From Costus lasius (lineage: Eukaryota; Streptophyta; Magnoliopsida; Zingiberales; Costaceae), in the NCBI GenBank assembly GCA_027563935.2, contig JANVAS020000239.1, forward strand, positions 4,278,001 to 4,342,000: a DNA stretch of 64,000 nucleotides, written 5' to 3'. Under the pieces are notes generated by a model, which saw only the letters and a list, made by a program, of their open reading frames with translations, searched no databases and had not been told where the DNA came from. The position numbers were made by a program, and so were the translations under genes. This document shows, one piece after another, positions 45,209-58,398 of the stretch (its first letter is position 1; each line of letters begins with the position of its first letter).

Positions 45209-47286
45209 TGATGACACCAAAATTTATAGTAAATTTTGTGCCATTTCATGAGTATTGTTGTGTCATATTCATAGCCTTTGCTTATTTTTATGCTTTTTTT
45301 ATCAAAATTTGTGGAATCTACACTCTTTTTTGTTTTTGACGATTTTCAGGAAAAAAGGCATGTTTTTCAGTCGATTTCGAGCAATCTAGATGCATAATTG
45401 TATTCACAACATCAAGAGGAGATCACACGTCAAATTTCATAAAAATTGGAGCTTCAGAGCAAATTACGGCACCGCCATTATGGAATTTACGGTACCGTAA
45501 TTTGACTGAACTCGCAGATCAAAATTACGGTACTATCGTAATTCCTGTGAAGTGCCGTAATTTGTAGTTTTCCCAACCAGATAAATTTCGCGAGATTACG
45601 GCACTGCAGTAACAATCTTTACGATGCCGTATTTTGGAGCGTTTTATGAAAGAGGTTGGATGATGTTTACGGTAACGCCGTAAATGAATTTACGGTATCG
45701 TAATTACGGTCAATTTTCCACCCGAAGGATTGTTGACATTACAGCACTGCCATAAAGAACTTCAAGGTACCATAATTCCAGAATATTTCAACCCGAGAAC
45801 TCGCTGTCCAGAATTACGGCACTGCCGTAAACTTCATTATGGCTGTAACTACAACGCAGCTCACGATTTTCCCGATCAACTCCAAAGCCTGAATCTTGAG
45901 TGGACCATATCTTTTGATCTAGATGTCCAAATTAAGATCCGAAAGATGTTGCCGGCTCGCCATAAAGAGGAGAAGACACAAGAAGTGAAAGGACGAATTT
46001 TTATCACAAATCGAGAAAACAATTAAGAGAGAGGCGTTTAACATTTGGCATCGTGTCGAGAGGCGTAGAGAACACCTCAGGCCACGATTTTCACACGGAA
46101 GCTTCGCCAGGAGGAGGAGAGGACACACCAAAAGTTTCAGAGCAAGAAGAGATCGGACGGAAGAGAAATCAACACAAAACCGAGTGAAGCCGCTGTTTCA
46201 CCAAGATTATGGCCGAAACCTCTTTACGGCCATACCGTAATTTAGATTTTCTCCTTCCTCTCGATTTTCTTCAACATGGATTATTGTAATCTTCCCTCCA
46301 TGCAAGCTTAAACATCTTTGGGACTTGGGGGTGTAATCCCCTTTGATTTCTTAATGATCAGATAACTTTTTACCTTCGTCAGAATAGTTTTATGATGATA
46401 ATTTTACTTATGTGAATAATTGTACTTTGATTCTCCATAGATTGATGTTATTATTCATGTTTTAGAATTGTCGCAACAAGGACCAAAAGGTGACTTGCTT
46501 GAGAACATGGAACCCTAGAATTGCATGTTAGGAGCTTTCTGTAAGAGATTAGTTAGTTCTTATTTTGTGATTTTAGTGATTTTATTGCCATGTTAGATAA
46601 TTTGAATCTAGGATTGAGTTATTGTGTCAAACGTGGAGATCTTGCACGAAAGTGAGGATAGGAACGTTGGAGAACCATAAGTAAAATTTGTGTTGAGACT
46701 CGGATGCACGAAAGTGATCCTTGAGATTCCACTTGAGACAATCAACTTAGAATTCGGATGCATGAAAGTGATCTTTGAATTCTTTGATTGATGATTTATT
46801 TATCTTCAGCGTTGGGATAGATCTTGCCTGAAAGCGAGGATTGGTCCCTGCATGATTGTCTACATGAAAGTGAGATGATCCCTTTATGAAGTAAATTAAG
46901 TCTTTGTCATAATAAAATTAGTCTGACGACCTTTTCTTCATATCTAGTCATTGAAATTAAAGTGGATGAAACTCTAGTCCCAGTTTATCTCTCTGTTTAT
47001 CTTTACACTATTTCTATTATTTACTTGCATCATATTCGATTTTCTTAGCTAGTAAGAAAATAATTATTTGGTACTTAACAATAAGGTCTCTGTGGGATCG
47101 ATACTTTTCTTTATTACTTCGAGTATCTGTGCACTTGCGGACACAACAAGTCTAGGGACAATAAGTTTTTGGAGCCGTGTCAGGGAGTAACAATAGCCCT
47201 ATACGCCAACACATAGGTTTTGGCCGCGACACCTGAAATACGTCTACCTACTTGTATTTATAAGTGTGTCCTTTCAGACTAAAACA
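45209..47286 (+). repeat. 3' LTR of element C
   Basis: 2078 bp, TGATGACACC...CTAAAACA. It contains a perfect 14-bp palindrome at 45487-45500 and a palindrome cluster to about 45850. Motifs of the GCACGAAAGTGA type lie at 46640-46870. Confidence 0.9.
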
Positions 47287-48160
47287 TATAGAAACTCCCA
47301 ACTGACAATCTTGTGTATAATGTCCTGCATTACCACAAATCTCACCCAAAATAGCATTAAGAGTGGCAGGATTAAGAATTTTATGGGTTAGAGAATCAAC
47401 CTTGGCGGCAAGCGAAGTGATAACATCTAAGTCATAACTACTTGATGCCTTGGCAGATGACCCTCTCTCACTTATCCATTGATAATATTCAAAGTCATTT
47501 CCTCAAACAAATTAATTACATCATCCTCACTCTTTTTCATGATTGCCCCACCGGCGGCAGCATCAACTATCATACGAGTATTATAATTCAATGCATTATA
47601 GAATGTGTGAATGATTACCCACTTGTTGACCGTGGTGTGGACACATCCTCGGAAGATATTTAAATCAGTCCCATGCCTCGTACAATGATTCCCCTTCTTT
47701 CTGAACAATGCTCATGATCTGGTTCCTTAACTGTGCAGTTTTGCTTGGGGGAAAGTATTTTGATAGGAAAGCATTTGAAAGCTGCTCCCAAGTTGTTATG
47801 GAATCTGGTTGATGAGAGTGAAGCCATGCACGAGCCCTATCCTTGAGAGAAAAAAGTAAAGAGTCTGAGTCTCAATGCATCATTAGAAATGCCTTTCATC
47901 TTCAAAGTATCACAATATTCAAGAAATATAGAAAGCTGCATATTAGGATCCTCATATGGCAAGCCTCCAAACTGGTTCTGTTGAACTATAGAAAGTAATA
48001 CTAGAGTGAACCCCTTGCATATTTGGGGCTGCATAATCTCTTAAAGATCTCTGTTCTTCTACCATCTTAGATTTAAGAATTTCCCTTGCTAATTGTTTTC
48101 TGCGCAGGCGAAAAGTTCATTCTGGTTCCGGATCTTCCTCAAATAGCTTTCTAGAACAAC
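47287..48160 (-). pseudogene. Athila-like gag, N-terminal and core part
   Basis: Minus-strand segments: QNQFGGLPYEDPNMQLSIFL (about 47970), then a WEQLSNAFL-type core (about 47790), then FYNALNYNTRMIVDAAAGGA (about 47560). It ends in a knuckle-like CGNAGHYTQDC at about 47345-47310, whose first Cys is Gly. Element C is inserted immediately after, at 47286/28259. Frames are broken near 47710 and 47830. Confidence 0.83.
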
Positions 48161-48300
48161 TGGGCGTAAACAATCAACAATTAGAGCTAAATATGAAAAG
48201 CAAACAACTAATTCAAAGACATAAATTAATAGAATAAAATAAAAAGAAAACAAAAGTCTAGCCTATCAATCATTCGATTGAGTTAATATTGATGAAATTG

Positions 48301-48319
48301 ATCCCCGATAACGGCGGCA
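48301..48319 (-). promoter_or_regulatory. primer-binding site of the Athila-like element
   Basis: The minus strand reads TGCCGCCGTTATCGGGGAT, a variant of the PBS form of C, D and E, lying just inside the LTR start at 48326. Confidence 0.75.
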
Positions 48320-48325
48320 AAAACT

Positions 48326-49221
48326 TGCAGAAAAATTGAAGTAATAAAAATATCAATTCCACAGGGACCAATGACGAAGTACTGACTCTACTTTAGATCG
48401 TTTTGATGGTTTTTATTTTAACTAAATTGAAGAAATAGTAAAACAAACTTTGGTTGTAATTAATTTGATGGAAATTCAGGATTTTGGGTTTACCACTCTA
48501 TGTTTCATGACTTTTCCAATTAAGAACATCTTAAGAAGGATTTATTGTGTTGAAGGAGATTTATCTGCATGTACAGATTGCCTCCTCTCAACAGTACAAT
48601 CCGGTATCTATCCGACTTAATCTCCTACACTCACGGTTATTAACTCATGATAGACCCAATGAGCTCTTGACAAATCTATAAAATCCCTCAAGCCGATTTG
48701 AACTACTCTTGTGTTCAAATCAACTTGTCCAAATATTGTAGGTTCGACGTCGCAACTCACCTCTTAGTACATCTTGTGACATCTCTGATCATGCAAATTA
48801 TGGCCAGTTATCAACATATAATTAATCACATTAATAATTGAATCAAACACAAATAAATTACTTCATAAGAAGATAACAAACAATCAAGTCATGAAAACAT
48901 AGAGGGTTATGCCCTAATCCTGAATAAAGAGTTTACACTATATGATCATCATGTTCACGTTGTAAAAATCCATATTTGATTACAAAATTGGCAAATAAAA
49001 ATAAAGATTAACAAAGAGGAAAGAATTCAAGGCTTCCTGATGAGAATCGATGCCAATCAATTGAAAAATCGAAGCTTTCCCAATGAAGAATCGTCGTTCG
49101 CTTCCAGTTGCCTGTAATCACTCCCCTTTGTCGAATCCCACTTGAAAATGGGCACCCCAAAATGTCCTAATAATTGCTCCCAAGCTTCCCTATATAGTTC
49201 TTCACCCTTAGAATAGGTTTA
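48326..49221 (-). repeat. 5' LTR of the Athila-like element, interrupted by D
   Basis: On the plus strand it begins TGCAGAAAAATTG after the PBS and runs to 49221, where element D starts. No TG...CA closure is seen before D, so the LTR is interrupted or truncated. The matching 3' LTR was not found left of 21830. Confidence 0.65.
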
Positions 49222-50860
49222 TGATGACACCAAAATTCATAGTATATTTTGTGTCATTTCATTGGTCTTTTTGTGTCATATTTATGCTACTTTGCTTATT
49301 TTTAAGCCTTATTTGTCAAATATTGTGGAAACTACACCATTTCTTGTTTTTGATCATTTTCAGGTTAAAAGTGCCATATTTTGATGTATTTTGGAAGATT
49401 TGAGCACACCAATGGATTCCAGACGTCGAAACGAAGCTACCTGCCAAATTTCATGCGAATCAAAGTCAGTTTGGGCAAAATACGGCACTACCATTTGAAA
49501 TTATGCGGTATCGTAATTTCCTGCAATTTTAACCAGAACGTTTTGGCAAAAATACGGCACTACCATATTTGTGGTGAAAACTTTCACGGTACCGTATTTT
49601 GGGCCCAAAAACGTAATTTTTACAGGTCTGAATTTTGCGCGCCCCATAACTTTTGATCCAGAGCTCCAAATTGAGACCTGAAAGATGTTCCAGACTCGAT
49701 TTTAAGAGGAGAAGACACACGAAGTGGAAGACGAAATTTTTATCCAGTATTCTGAGAGCAATCAACAGAGAGGTGGTTAGGGTTTAGCCTCACGTCGAGA
49801 GGCGTAGAGGGCACCTCAGGTTGTTATTTTCACTCAGAAACTTTGCCTGGAGGAGAGGAGGACACACCAGAAGTTTCAGAGCAAAAGGAGTTCAATTGGA
49901 GGAGGAATCAATGAAAGAATTCATACACGTGATTACAACTGTAATTTCTATTACAGCCGTGTTGTAACGTCTATTCTCTCCTTCCTTTTGATTTCTGATG
50001 CTTTGAAACTATGGTTGATTGTATTTCTCTTTCCATGCAAGCTTAAACTTTCTTTTGGGACAAAGGATGTAATCCCCCTTGATATTTCTATGACTAGATT
50101 ATCTTTATTTCATCATGATATTTTTGGCATGGTAATTTTACGTAAGAGATTATTGTCTTTAATCGTTTCTAGTGTCATGCATTAACATGTTTTAGAGTTT
50201 TTATGTATGGACTGATAAGATGATACGCATAAACTTGGAACCCTAGAATTTATTCTAGGAGCTCATCTCAAGAGATTGGTTGTGTTCTTATTTTTAGATT
50301 TTAGATGTTTATTTCTTGTTGATGTTTTGACCTAGAAAGTATTACTGTTTTAGACATGAAAATATGCTAGAGATAGATATTTGATTGTTAGAAAACCTTA
50401 AGTAAAACATATGAAACTAAGGTGCGAGAGTGCTTAGTTTTGCTTGAGATCTTGATATTGAGGTGGAATGCATGAGAGTGATTCTTAATCTCTTTAATCA
50501 AAGTTTGCTTATGTTTAACATTGAATGGATCTTGCACGAGAGTGAGGATCATTCTTTGTAAATTGATTGCGCGAGAGCGAGTTAATTTCTTTATTAAGTA
50601 AGCTATATCTTTTCCATAACGAAAAAAGATTGATGAACCTTTAATTATATCTAGTCATAAATATTAAGGTGGATGACACCCTAGTCCCAATGCTTTCTCT
50701 TTGATTATCTCTTTAGCATATTCTTTGCATAGTTATTTCTATCATATTCAGCTTGCTTAGCTAGTGAGAAAACATATATTTAGTACTTAACAATAAGGTC
50801 TCTGTGGTTCGATATCTTTCTTTATTACTTCAAGTATCCGTGCACTTGCGGACTACAACA
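49222..50860 (+). repeat. 5' LTR of element D
   Basis: TGATGACACC...GACTACAACA. It has fewer palindromes (49480-49610) than the LTRs of C and E. Confidence 0.88.
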
Positions 50861-50866
50861 AGTTTT

Positions 50867-50884
50867 TGGCGCCATTGCCAGGGA
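50867..50884 (+). promoter_or_regulatory. primer-binding site of element D
   Basis: TGGCGCCATTGCCAGGGA, six bases after the LTR end. Confidence 0.85.
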
Positions 50885-51080
50885 CCTTAGTTTTGTTAAT
50901 ATCAAAATAGTTGTTAGTATTACTAGACTAAGTTTTATTTGTTTTAGATTTAACTTTGTTTTCTATTTTTGCAGGTTTTGGATTTTCAGAAGTTGTGACA
51001 GAACTGAGATTTTCTAAAATTTGTGAATTTACTTGTGTTTTATATTTTTTTATATATTCTGAAAAAAAAAATTAATTGAT

Positions 51081-52221
51081 TTGTGTTGGATAATCTTTCT
51101 ATTCTTGATTGATTTGAAGGTATGTCTTTTAATCACTTGCGGACCACAAGGTAAGTATGAAAATAATTCATTGAGCACACTTGAAGATACGTTTAACTCT
51201 TATATGCACTCTTTTTATTCTAATAGATGTGATATTTGTGGATCTATTGGTCTTTACACTTCTATTTGCCAATTTTTAAATTCCAATTCATCATGGTATC
51301 AAGATGATCAATATGATTCTAGATCTTTTTATGATGATTGCTCAAACTTTACTTCTGAACCATGCTTTGAGGATACTGAAAAATCTAGCTTAGAGATTAT
51401 GTTTGAAAAGTTCATGAAACAAAATGATGATGTGAGTGAGACCCTCAAACAAATCAATTCTAGGTTGGATGACATGGCTGCACACAATGAAATTTTAGAA
51501 ACCCAATTAGCACAACAAGCTTGTTTATTTGAGTTTGATTTGGAAACTAAAGAAGTTGATTTAGAAAATTCCCCCTCTGATTATGATTGTTTTGATAGTC
51601 ATGAAATTGAAAACTAAAGAAGTTGAAAAATCTCCTTTTTATTTTAGTGATAGTCATGAAATTAATTCTTTTGATGACATATTATTTATGGTTAAATCTG
51701 ATTCTTGTAATTATGAGATTGATTCTTGTGACTCTTCTGATGATTAATTAATCGAGGAAAAATTTGAGGAAATTGAAATTGATAAATCCCCGTTTGATGA
51801 AATTGACTCTTTTGATGAAAATTCTGATCTTGATGGTAAATTGTGTGTAGCTAAATCTAAAGAACTTGAAAAGGATTGAAAATTGCTGAATTTGATGATT
51901 TTGACTCTGAAGTTGATGATTTTGAAATTGTTGAAAAACATGAGAAATATATTTTGAAGAGCCACACCCTGATTTTATTGATGATAATTTTGAAATTGAT
52001 AAATTATTAGATTATGAGCATGAGGAATTTGAAAAGGATTTGAATATTACAAACATAGATGAATCTCACCATGATGATGTTTTGCCCATATCTAATGTTC
52101 ACTCTTTTGATTTATTTGAGAAAGTGTGTTTTATTGAGGAATCTAATGAAAGACATAAAACTTATTTTGATGATCTAATGCTTATATCTTTTGATCAAAG
52201 TCCTATGGCCATTGAAAATAT
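51081..52221 (+). pseudogene. CCHC/acidic gag-like protein of element D, fragmented
   Basis: The frame 51081-51617 includes a degenerate knuckle (CDICGSIGLYTSIC; the His is replaced) and a coiled coil (LEIMFEKFMKQNDDVSETLK). The acidic tail continues after stops and frame changes at 51615-52030. It resumes at about 52040 (NITNIDESHHDDVLPISNVH) in parallel with C and stops at 52221, where the outer copia is inserted. The loss of the knuckle His and the stops make it a pseudogene. Confidence 0.75.
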
Positions 52222-53869
52222 TATTAGGGTATGCCCTTAAGGCTAATGTTTGAGGCCTTGGGTTATTGTCAGTATCATGTATAAACTAAACATATATATG
52301 TTTTTGAAGGCATTCGTTGTTATTCAGATTGTTACATAATATGCTGTTATATGTATACTTCTGAGTAATGTCTCAATGATGTTCAGTTTAGCTGACATTC
52401 AGTATTGTCCTTAGTCGAGATATCTTGGTGAACATGAGACAGCCTTGGTATGATTGAGACTAATATGTGTTCTAATCTTATAGGATGCTTAGAGCATGAA
52501 ATAAGATTTAGACACATAGGTGCATTGGATGTACTGGACTGACCCTTCTCAGGATATTCAATTGTTTGTCACAATGTGAATAATCCTTGTATGCAAGCAG
52601 GTGGCATATTCCCTCTGACTTGAGATCACTTGTGTTTCTAAGTGATGATTGGCATTATCTTGAGGTAGTTCCATATCATTTGAAAGATAATGATTAAGGA
52701 TTATCTTGGATAGTGGGCATGAGTCATGTTAGGGTACTTGTGATAGATATAGGATTGCCTCTCCTGGTTGGAGTGTGATGTTCTAAGGGGGCCCTATGGA
52801 TGAAATGGTTGAGAATGTGTATGGCCATACCCAGACGACTATGTTCATCTGATCTAACCATTTTCATCATGTTGGAATCACAGGCTTGACACGCTTGTCC
52901 GACAAGAACATCCAGTGGCAAAGGGAAACATGTATGCCAAGTGAATGAGATTCACACTTGTGCTGTGGTTTGGGAGTAGTCTTGGAAGACTCTTTCCTTC
53001 ATATTGGAAGACAGTGATGTGTTGCTAGATACCTCTCTCTAGTCATGATAACGTAAGTTATCATTACCGACATTGAAGGAAACCCTTAGGGTCGCACAAT
53101 TTGATGATATGGCTTACTTATGTCAGATCGTGTGGACTGGAATTATTCTAGTTCAGTTTAAAGGATTTTAAGCTCTGATTAAAAGTGAGATCTAGTCTAA
53201 TCATGTTTGATTGATTAGGACATGTGATCGGTAAGCTTTGATCGGAGGATTGAAGCTTGATCGTAAAGATCAGGGGTTCAATGTGATGTGTGGTTAGATC
53301 TTGAGCCATTTGGTTCAAAGAAGATTATAACCAGGGCTGGTTTGATTTGGTGCTTGAACCAAATTGAAATTGAACCGGTTCACTTGTGAACGCATGGTTC
53401 AATTAAAGAGGAGTTTTCGATCACTTAAAGGGGAGTTATGGAGGAAGTTACATATTCGATTATTACCATAAGTGGTGGCCGAATTTTCCCTCTTGGGTGA
53501 TCCACGTTTTTTTGAAAGCCCTTTCGCCTCCTTCTCTCTTCGCTCTCGTGTGGATCATCTTCACACAAGGAAGAGAAGCTCGACCGGCCAAGGGGACACA
53601 CATCATCCTTTCCTAGAGACGATCAAGACTCCTTGGTGTCTTTGCTAGCACAAGGAACACAAGGAAGAAAGTCTTTCTCATCTTGTGTGTGACATCTTTG
53701 GAGAAGAGGCACTCACCCCTTTCATTTTCCAAGTTGCCTCTCACATCATGGCACAGGTAATGCTCCAACTTGTTTTATACAAGGTTGATCATGTGCTCAT
53801 GTCATGCGATCCTAGTATTTCCGCTGCGACAAGTTTTTAAATGATGCTTGTGAACTAGGTTTCCTTACA
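52222..53869 (+). repeat. 5' LTR of the outer copia element
   Basis: About 1648 bp. Its terminus is TATTAGGGTATGCCC instead of TGTTGGGGTATGCCC, so the TG terminal dinucleotide is changed to TA. It ends CCTTACA before the PBS. Confidence 0.88.
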
Positions 53870-53870
53870 G

Positions 53871-53882
53871 TGGTATCAGAGG
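53871..53882 (+). promoter_or_regulatory. primer-binding site of the outer copia element
   Basis: TGGTATCAGAGG, one base after the LTR end; initiator-methionine tRNA type. Confidence 0.9.
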
Positions 53883-55674
53883 GAGGTTTTTCTGACTTGA
53901 TGCATATGGTTGCCTTGTTGTGATCCATGTTTATGTTATTGGGTAGATCCTCTTTATGTTCACATGCGACTACATGATGCAAAGTTTACATACATAGTTT
54001 GCGCATGTATCATAGTTGTTTTTCAAACAAAAATTATCTTCATGCGCGACTCCACTAGATCTATCTGTCCGCTTACTTCAAACACTTAGACGGGTTAATA
54101 GTTTTGAAGTCGTTAGTCAAGTATGGACCCAACAGCCTAATCAGACTATCTGACAGCCTGGATGGGCGGCTGGATAGCACCTGTGCGAAAGCTCTACAGG
54201 TGGCTATAAGCCTACTGCAGAAGGGCGTGTAGCGATGTCTGTTTGAGGCGACTAGTGAACGATCATGATTATGGCCCGGGGTCACACCCGCTTGCCGGAA
54301 ATCATGTGGGACGTTCAGCCCTTAAGGCATGCATAGTCGACCATTGGGTCGACGCAAGTCAGTTATGACTGGGTGCATGCAAGGGCAGTGGGTCTGACTT
54401 GGTCTGACGAGCGGATATCTATTAATGGACCGTTGTAAGGTAGTGGGGCACATAAGGAAATAAAATTGATGCCATGGGTTTTTCGAAAATTTTTATTTCT
54501 GTTTGGATCACATGTAGTACATGTTTAACATGTTGCATTGAGTATATTGAGTGTTTATTTAATCTTATGTGGGCTGCCCTATTTTGTATGCTGTGCTGGG
54601 GCCTGCGTGCCTGGAAATTAATATATTTGATGTGATTTGCGAGTCACATTTGAAATTATTAAAATGTATAATTGACCTGCGTGTCAAACCATGTCTAGAT
54701 AGCTTTTAAAATGTAATTTGATCAGACATGAGCACACAGCACATATGGCAGAGGCGTTTGCAGCAATTGGCTTCACTAGGTGGGTGGTCTAGAGTTTGAC
54801 TCTAGAACAGGCGCATTCTATCTGGTGGGCGCATTTGGGCTGCAGATGGCGTTTGGGCCCGGGCTGGGCTGGATGAGGTACAAGAGTCCCATAAAGAGCT
54901 CAAGTAAAGACTTTTGTTAAACTAGGGTTTTACTTAAGTTTTATGGGCATTTACCACATAAGATAATAGTGCTTTCATTTTACTGTTTTTAAGTAGCACA
55001 TGCATGTTTTATTCTTCAGCTATCACTATAGAATTTGCATGATAGTAAGAAGATAAAAGGACCGTTAAAATCCAACGTAAATATCAAGCTATCGATTGCC
55101 TTCTGACGCGAAACCTCACTATTCTGACTATCGTTGGGGCCGTGTTGTACCCACTCAGTGGGCACGCCCAGCTATCTTCAGACGGTGCACGATTACACCT
55201 ACATGCTACAGAGAAGGGATTTATCGCTTCTCGTTGCTCAGCATAGCATGTGGTGGTCCAGGAAGTAGGTCAGGTCAGCTTGACCATATAGGCTACAAGA
55301 TGAGCATATGATGGCTATATGGAGGCAGCCATCTGAGGAATCAGAAACTGTGTTGTACCAACTCAGTTGGCACAGTCTTCTGGAATGCCTAGATGAAGGG
55401 GAATCGCACGGGTTTGCGATTGGCATGGATTGCCTACCAGTGATTAGTGCTTGAACTCTCTGTGCATCTTATCTCCCCTGAGCGGGACGCGGAGATCAAA
55501 TATGAAATATGGATCCCATCTCACTAAAAGAGTTTTACTCTTTCGGGCTGTTTTATTGGATTTTCAGTCAGATAAAATAGTGAGAAAAGAATCACTCTTA
55601 AGTCCTGGAATGATTCTAACATGGATATTGACCTTGTTGTTCTTGCTATGTTGTAGATTCCTGCAGCAACGAAC
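53883..55674 (+). other. long leader of the outer copia element
   Basis: Noncoding, about 1.8 kb. It contains the conserved hairpins at 55141-55166 and 55346-55377. Confidence 0.75.
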
Positions 55675-56686
55675 ACCACAGGGCTCGACTTGCGATCCAT
55701 ATTGGACAAGGAGAAGTTTGCTGGGCCAAACTTCTCAGACTGGTACAGACAGCTGAAGATTGTCCTCAAAGCTGAGAGAAAGCTGTATGTCCTTGAGCCG
55801 GCAATGCCGGCTCAACCCGCTGTGAACGCCGCAAGGGCGGTTCGAGATGCTTATGAGAAGCACGTCAGTGATAGTACTGATGTCGCTTGCCTTATGCTTG
55901 CGTCAATGACGCCCGAGCTCCAGCGTCAGCATGAGGATTTGTCTGCTATTGATATTATAGCAAATCTGAAATTGTTGTATGCTGCACAGGCGAGGACAGA
56001 ACGCTATAACTTGACGAAACTTTTCTTTCATAGCAAGCTGACTGAAGGGAGTCCAGTGGGAGCTCACGTACTCAAGATGATTGGGTACAAAGAAGCTCTA
56101 GAGAAACTGGGTCATACCATCAATCAAGAACTTGTTGTAGACATCATCTTGCAGTCTCTCCCGGCTTCTTTCGATGCGTTCATCATTAATTTTAATATGA
56201 ACAAAATCGACTGTACTCCGGCAGAATTACTGAATATGCTTTGCACTACAGAGCAGACTCTTGAGAAGGGAAAGCCTTCGTCGTCTGCCTTGATGGTTCC
56301 TTTAGGGAATAAGAAGAAGGGAAAGAAGGGCAAAACCCCTATCAAGAGCTACAACAAGGCTTTGAAACAAAAGATAAAGCGGTCAAAGGACAACAGATGC
56401 TTCCATTGTGGCCAGCTGGGTCACTGGAAGAAGGACTGTAGAGCGCTCCGAGGAGAGAAGAAGGGAAGCAAGCCTTCCACTTCTGGCTCAGGTATTTTCG
56501 TGACTGAAGTCATGGTTGCTTCTTCTATTTCATGGGCATTGGACACTGCATGTGGAGTTCACATTTGTTCAAATGTGCAGGAACTCAAGAGAAGAAGACA
56601 AGTGGGACAGCATGAGGTGGACCTACGAGTTGGAAACGGGGCACGAGTTGCTGCTGTTGCTGTAGGAGAATATCACATCTCTTTAC
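55675..56686 (+). pseudogene. outer copia gag-protease, start codon lost and truncated
   Basis: The gag frame matches that of the inner copia: EKFAGPNFSDWY, knuckle CFHCGQLGHWKKDC (about 56397-56438), protease LDTACGVHIC. The gag ATG position is ACA (about 55678), and no in-frame ATG precedes the conserved region after the upstream TAG. The frame breaks at the inner LTR (56687) within protease, so integrase, RT and RNase H are separated. It is non-functional in this state. Confidence 0.9.
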
Positions 56687-58384
56687 TGTTGGAGTATGCC
56701 CTTAAGGCTAATGTTTGAGGCCTTGGGATTGTATAAGTATCATGTAATAAACTCTTATGTTTATAAAAGGCATGGTTGTTATTCAGGTTGTTACCTTGTC
56801 TGCTGTAATAAGTGTACTTCTGAATAATGTCTCAAAGCTGTTCAGCTAGGCTGACAGGCTATATGTCCTTAGTCGAGATATCTTGGTGAACATGAGACAG
56901 CCTTGATATGATTGAGACTAATATAAGTGCTAATCTTATAGGATGCTTCGAGCATGGAATAAGATGTAGACTCATGGGTACATTGGATGTACTGGACAGA
57001 CCCTACTGGGATATTCCATTGCTTGTCACAATGTGAATGATCCTTGTAAGCAGCAAGTGGCACATGTCCTCTGACTTGAGATCACTTGTGTTTCTAAATG
57101 ATGATTGTCATTGTCTTGAGGTAGTTCAATATCATTTGAAACATAATGATTATAGACTATCTTGGATGGTGAGCTTGAATCAGGTTAGGGCACTAGTGAT
57201 AGACATAGGATTGCCGTCTCCTTGTTTAAGGAGTGTGATGTTCTAAAAGGGCCCCCTTATGAGATGATTGAGATAGTGTATGGCCATACCCAGATGACTA
57301 TGTGCATCTGATCTAATCATGCTCATCGTATTGGAGTTACAGGCTTGACATGCTTGTCCAATAAGAACATCCAGTGGCAAAGGAATTATGTATGCCTTGT
57401 GAGTTTGATTCACACTTGTGCTATGGTTTGGGAGTAGTCTTGGAAGACTCTTTCCTTTATATCGGGAGACAGTGATGTGTTGCTAGATACCCCTCACTGA
57501 TCGTGATAACGTAAGTTATCGTTACCGACATTTAGAGGAAACCCTCAGGGTCGCACAATTTGGTGATATGGCTTACTTGAGTCAGATCGTATGGACTGGA
57601 TTCTTTGAGTTCAGATTATAGGGATTTAATCTCTGATTGTAAGTGAGATCTGGTCTGATCATGTTTGATTGATTAGGACTTGAGATCGGTAAGCTTCGAT
57701 CGAGAGAAATGATGCTAGATCGGAGAGATCAGGGGCATCAGGAGATGAATGGTTAGATCATGAGCCTTGGGGTTCGATTTGGTCTAGACCAAGTGGCTTG
57801 AGCTATTTCGGTTTGGTTTGATGAACCAAATTCGATTGAACGATTTGGATTGAACCGGTTCACAAATGTGAACGCTTGGTTCAATGCCAATATGCGTTCA
57901 TGAAGTGGCTTGAATGCTTGGCTTGATTCTCTTCCACTTATGGAAAGTAATCAAAGCCGGTTATGCTTCAACGCCAAAACGCATAAGCGTTGGCTTCTTC
58001 ACTTGAACGCGATCATCCTTTCGTTGGGTGGTTGACGAAGGTGGGAGAGAAGCAAGAGAAGCTCTCGGCCAAGAAAGGGAATCATCTCATCATCCCTTCC
58101 AATTCGACAAAAGAAAAGCTTGGGTGTCTTGCTAGCACAAGGGACCGCAAGGAGTAAGCATCTTCATCTTGTGTGTGAACTTGTGGAGGAGATCTAGTTT
58201 GTTCTCTTCATCCAAGCCGACTTCCAAGCATATGGCGTTGGTATGAATTTCCATCTCAATCTATTCAATCGGTTATAGTTGAACATATGGCATGCAAATG
58301 ATCTTAAACCCTTGCTTCCGCTAGCATCTTTTTCATTAGCGCCATGCTTAGGGTTTTTGCCCCCCATTTTAAGGGGTTTCTTCA
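56687..58384 (+). repeat. 5' LTR of the inner copia element
   Basis: 1698 bp, TGTTGGAGTATGCCC...GGGGTTTCTTCA, the same length as A's LTR within one base. Confidence 0.94.
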
Positions 58385-58386
58385 AT

Positions 58387-58398
58387 TGGTATCAGAGC
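58387..58398 (+). promoter_or_regulatory. primer-binding site of the inner copia element
   Basis: TGGTATCAGAGC, two bases after the LTR end; initiator-methionine tRNA type. Confidence 0.93.

Larger units (their letters stand above)
28259..47286 (+). mobile_element. pol-less LTR retrotransposon C (carries nested element G)
   Basis: A complete plus-strand element with a 5' LTR split by element G (28259-29329 and 40317-41279), PBS (41286-41303), one CCHC/acidic ORF (41450-42853), about 2.3 kb of noncoding DNA and a 3' LTR (45209-47286). Flanks are TGTAG (28254-28258) and TATAG (47287-47291), a 5-bp TSD with one mismatch. The LTRs differ by several percent and by indels by eye, so it is older than element G. 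Confidence 0.88.
21830..49221 (-). mobile_element. decayed Athila-like Ty3/gypsy element hosting C, G and a solo LTR
   Basis: The minus-strand order is LTR (49221-48326), PBS (48319-48301), gag, protease, RT, RNase H, integrase, then the 3' motif GCGCTTCTTGGGAGG-type (21837-21851 on the opposite strand). This motif also occurs downstream of the ORF in element C (42890). It contains a solo LTR (22125-24021) in integrase and element C (28259-47286) in gag. All reading frames are broken. The left LTR was not found. Confidence 0.85.
49222..52221 (+). mobile_element. pol-less LTR retrotransposon D, 5' part
   Basis: LTR (49222-50860), PBS (50867-50884) and part of the CCHC/acidic ORF, cut at 52222 by the outer copia element. 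It is the same family as C and E, but its LTR is shorter (1639 bp) and its motif copies read GCACGAGAGTGAG. Confidence 0.87.
52222..56686 (+). mobile_element. outer copia element, interrupted by the inner copia
   Basis: LTR, PBS, leader and gag/start of protease of the A family. It is inserted in the D ORF and cut at 56686 by the inner copia. The remainder would lie beyond the window. It is more diverged than A and the inner copy are from each other. Confidence 0.92.
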
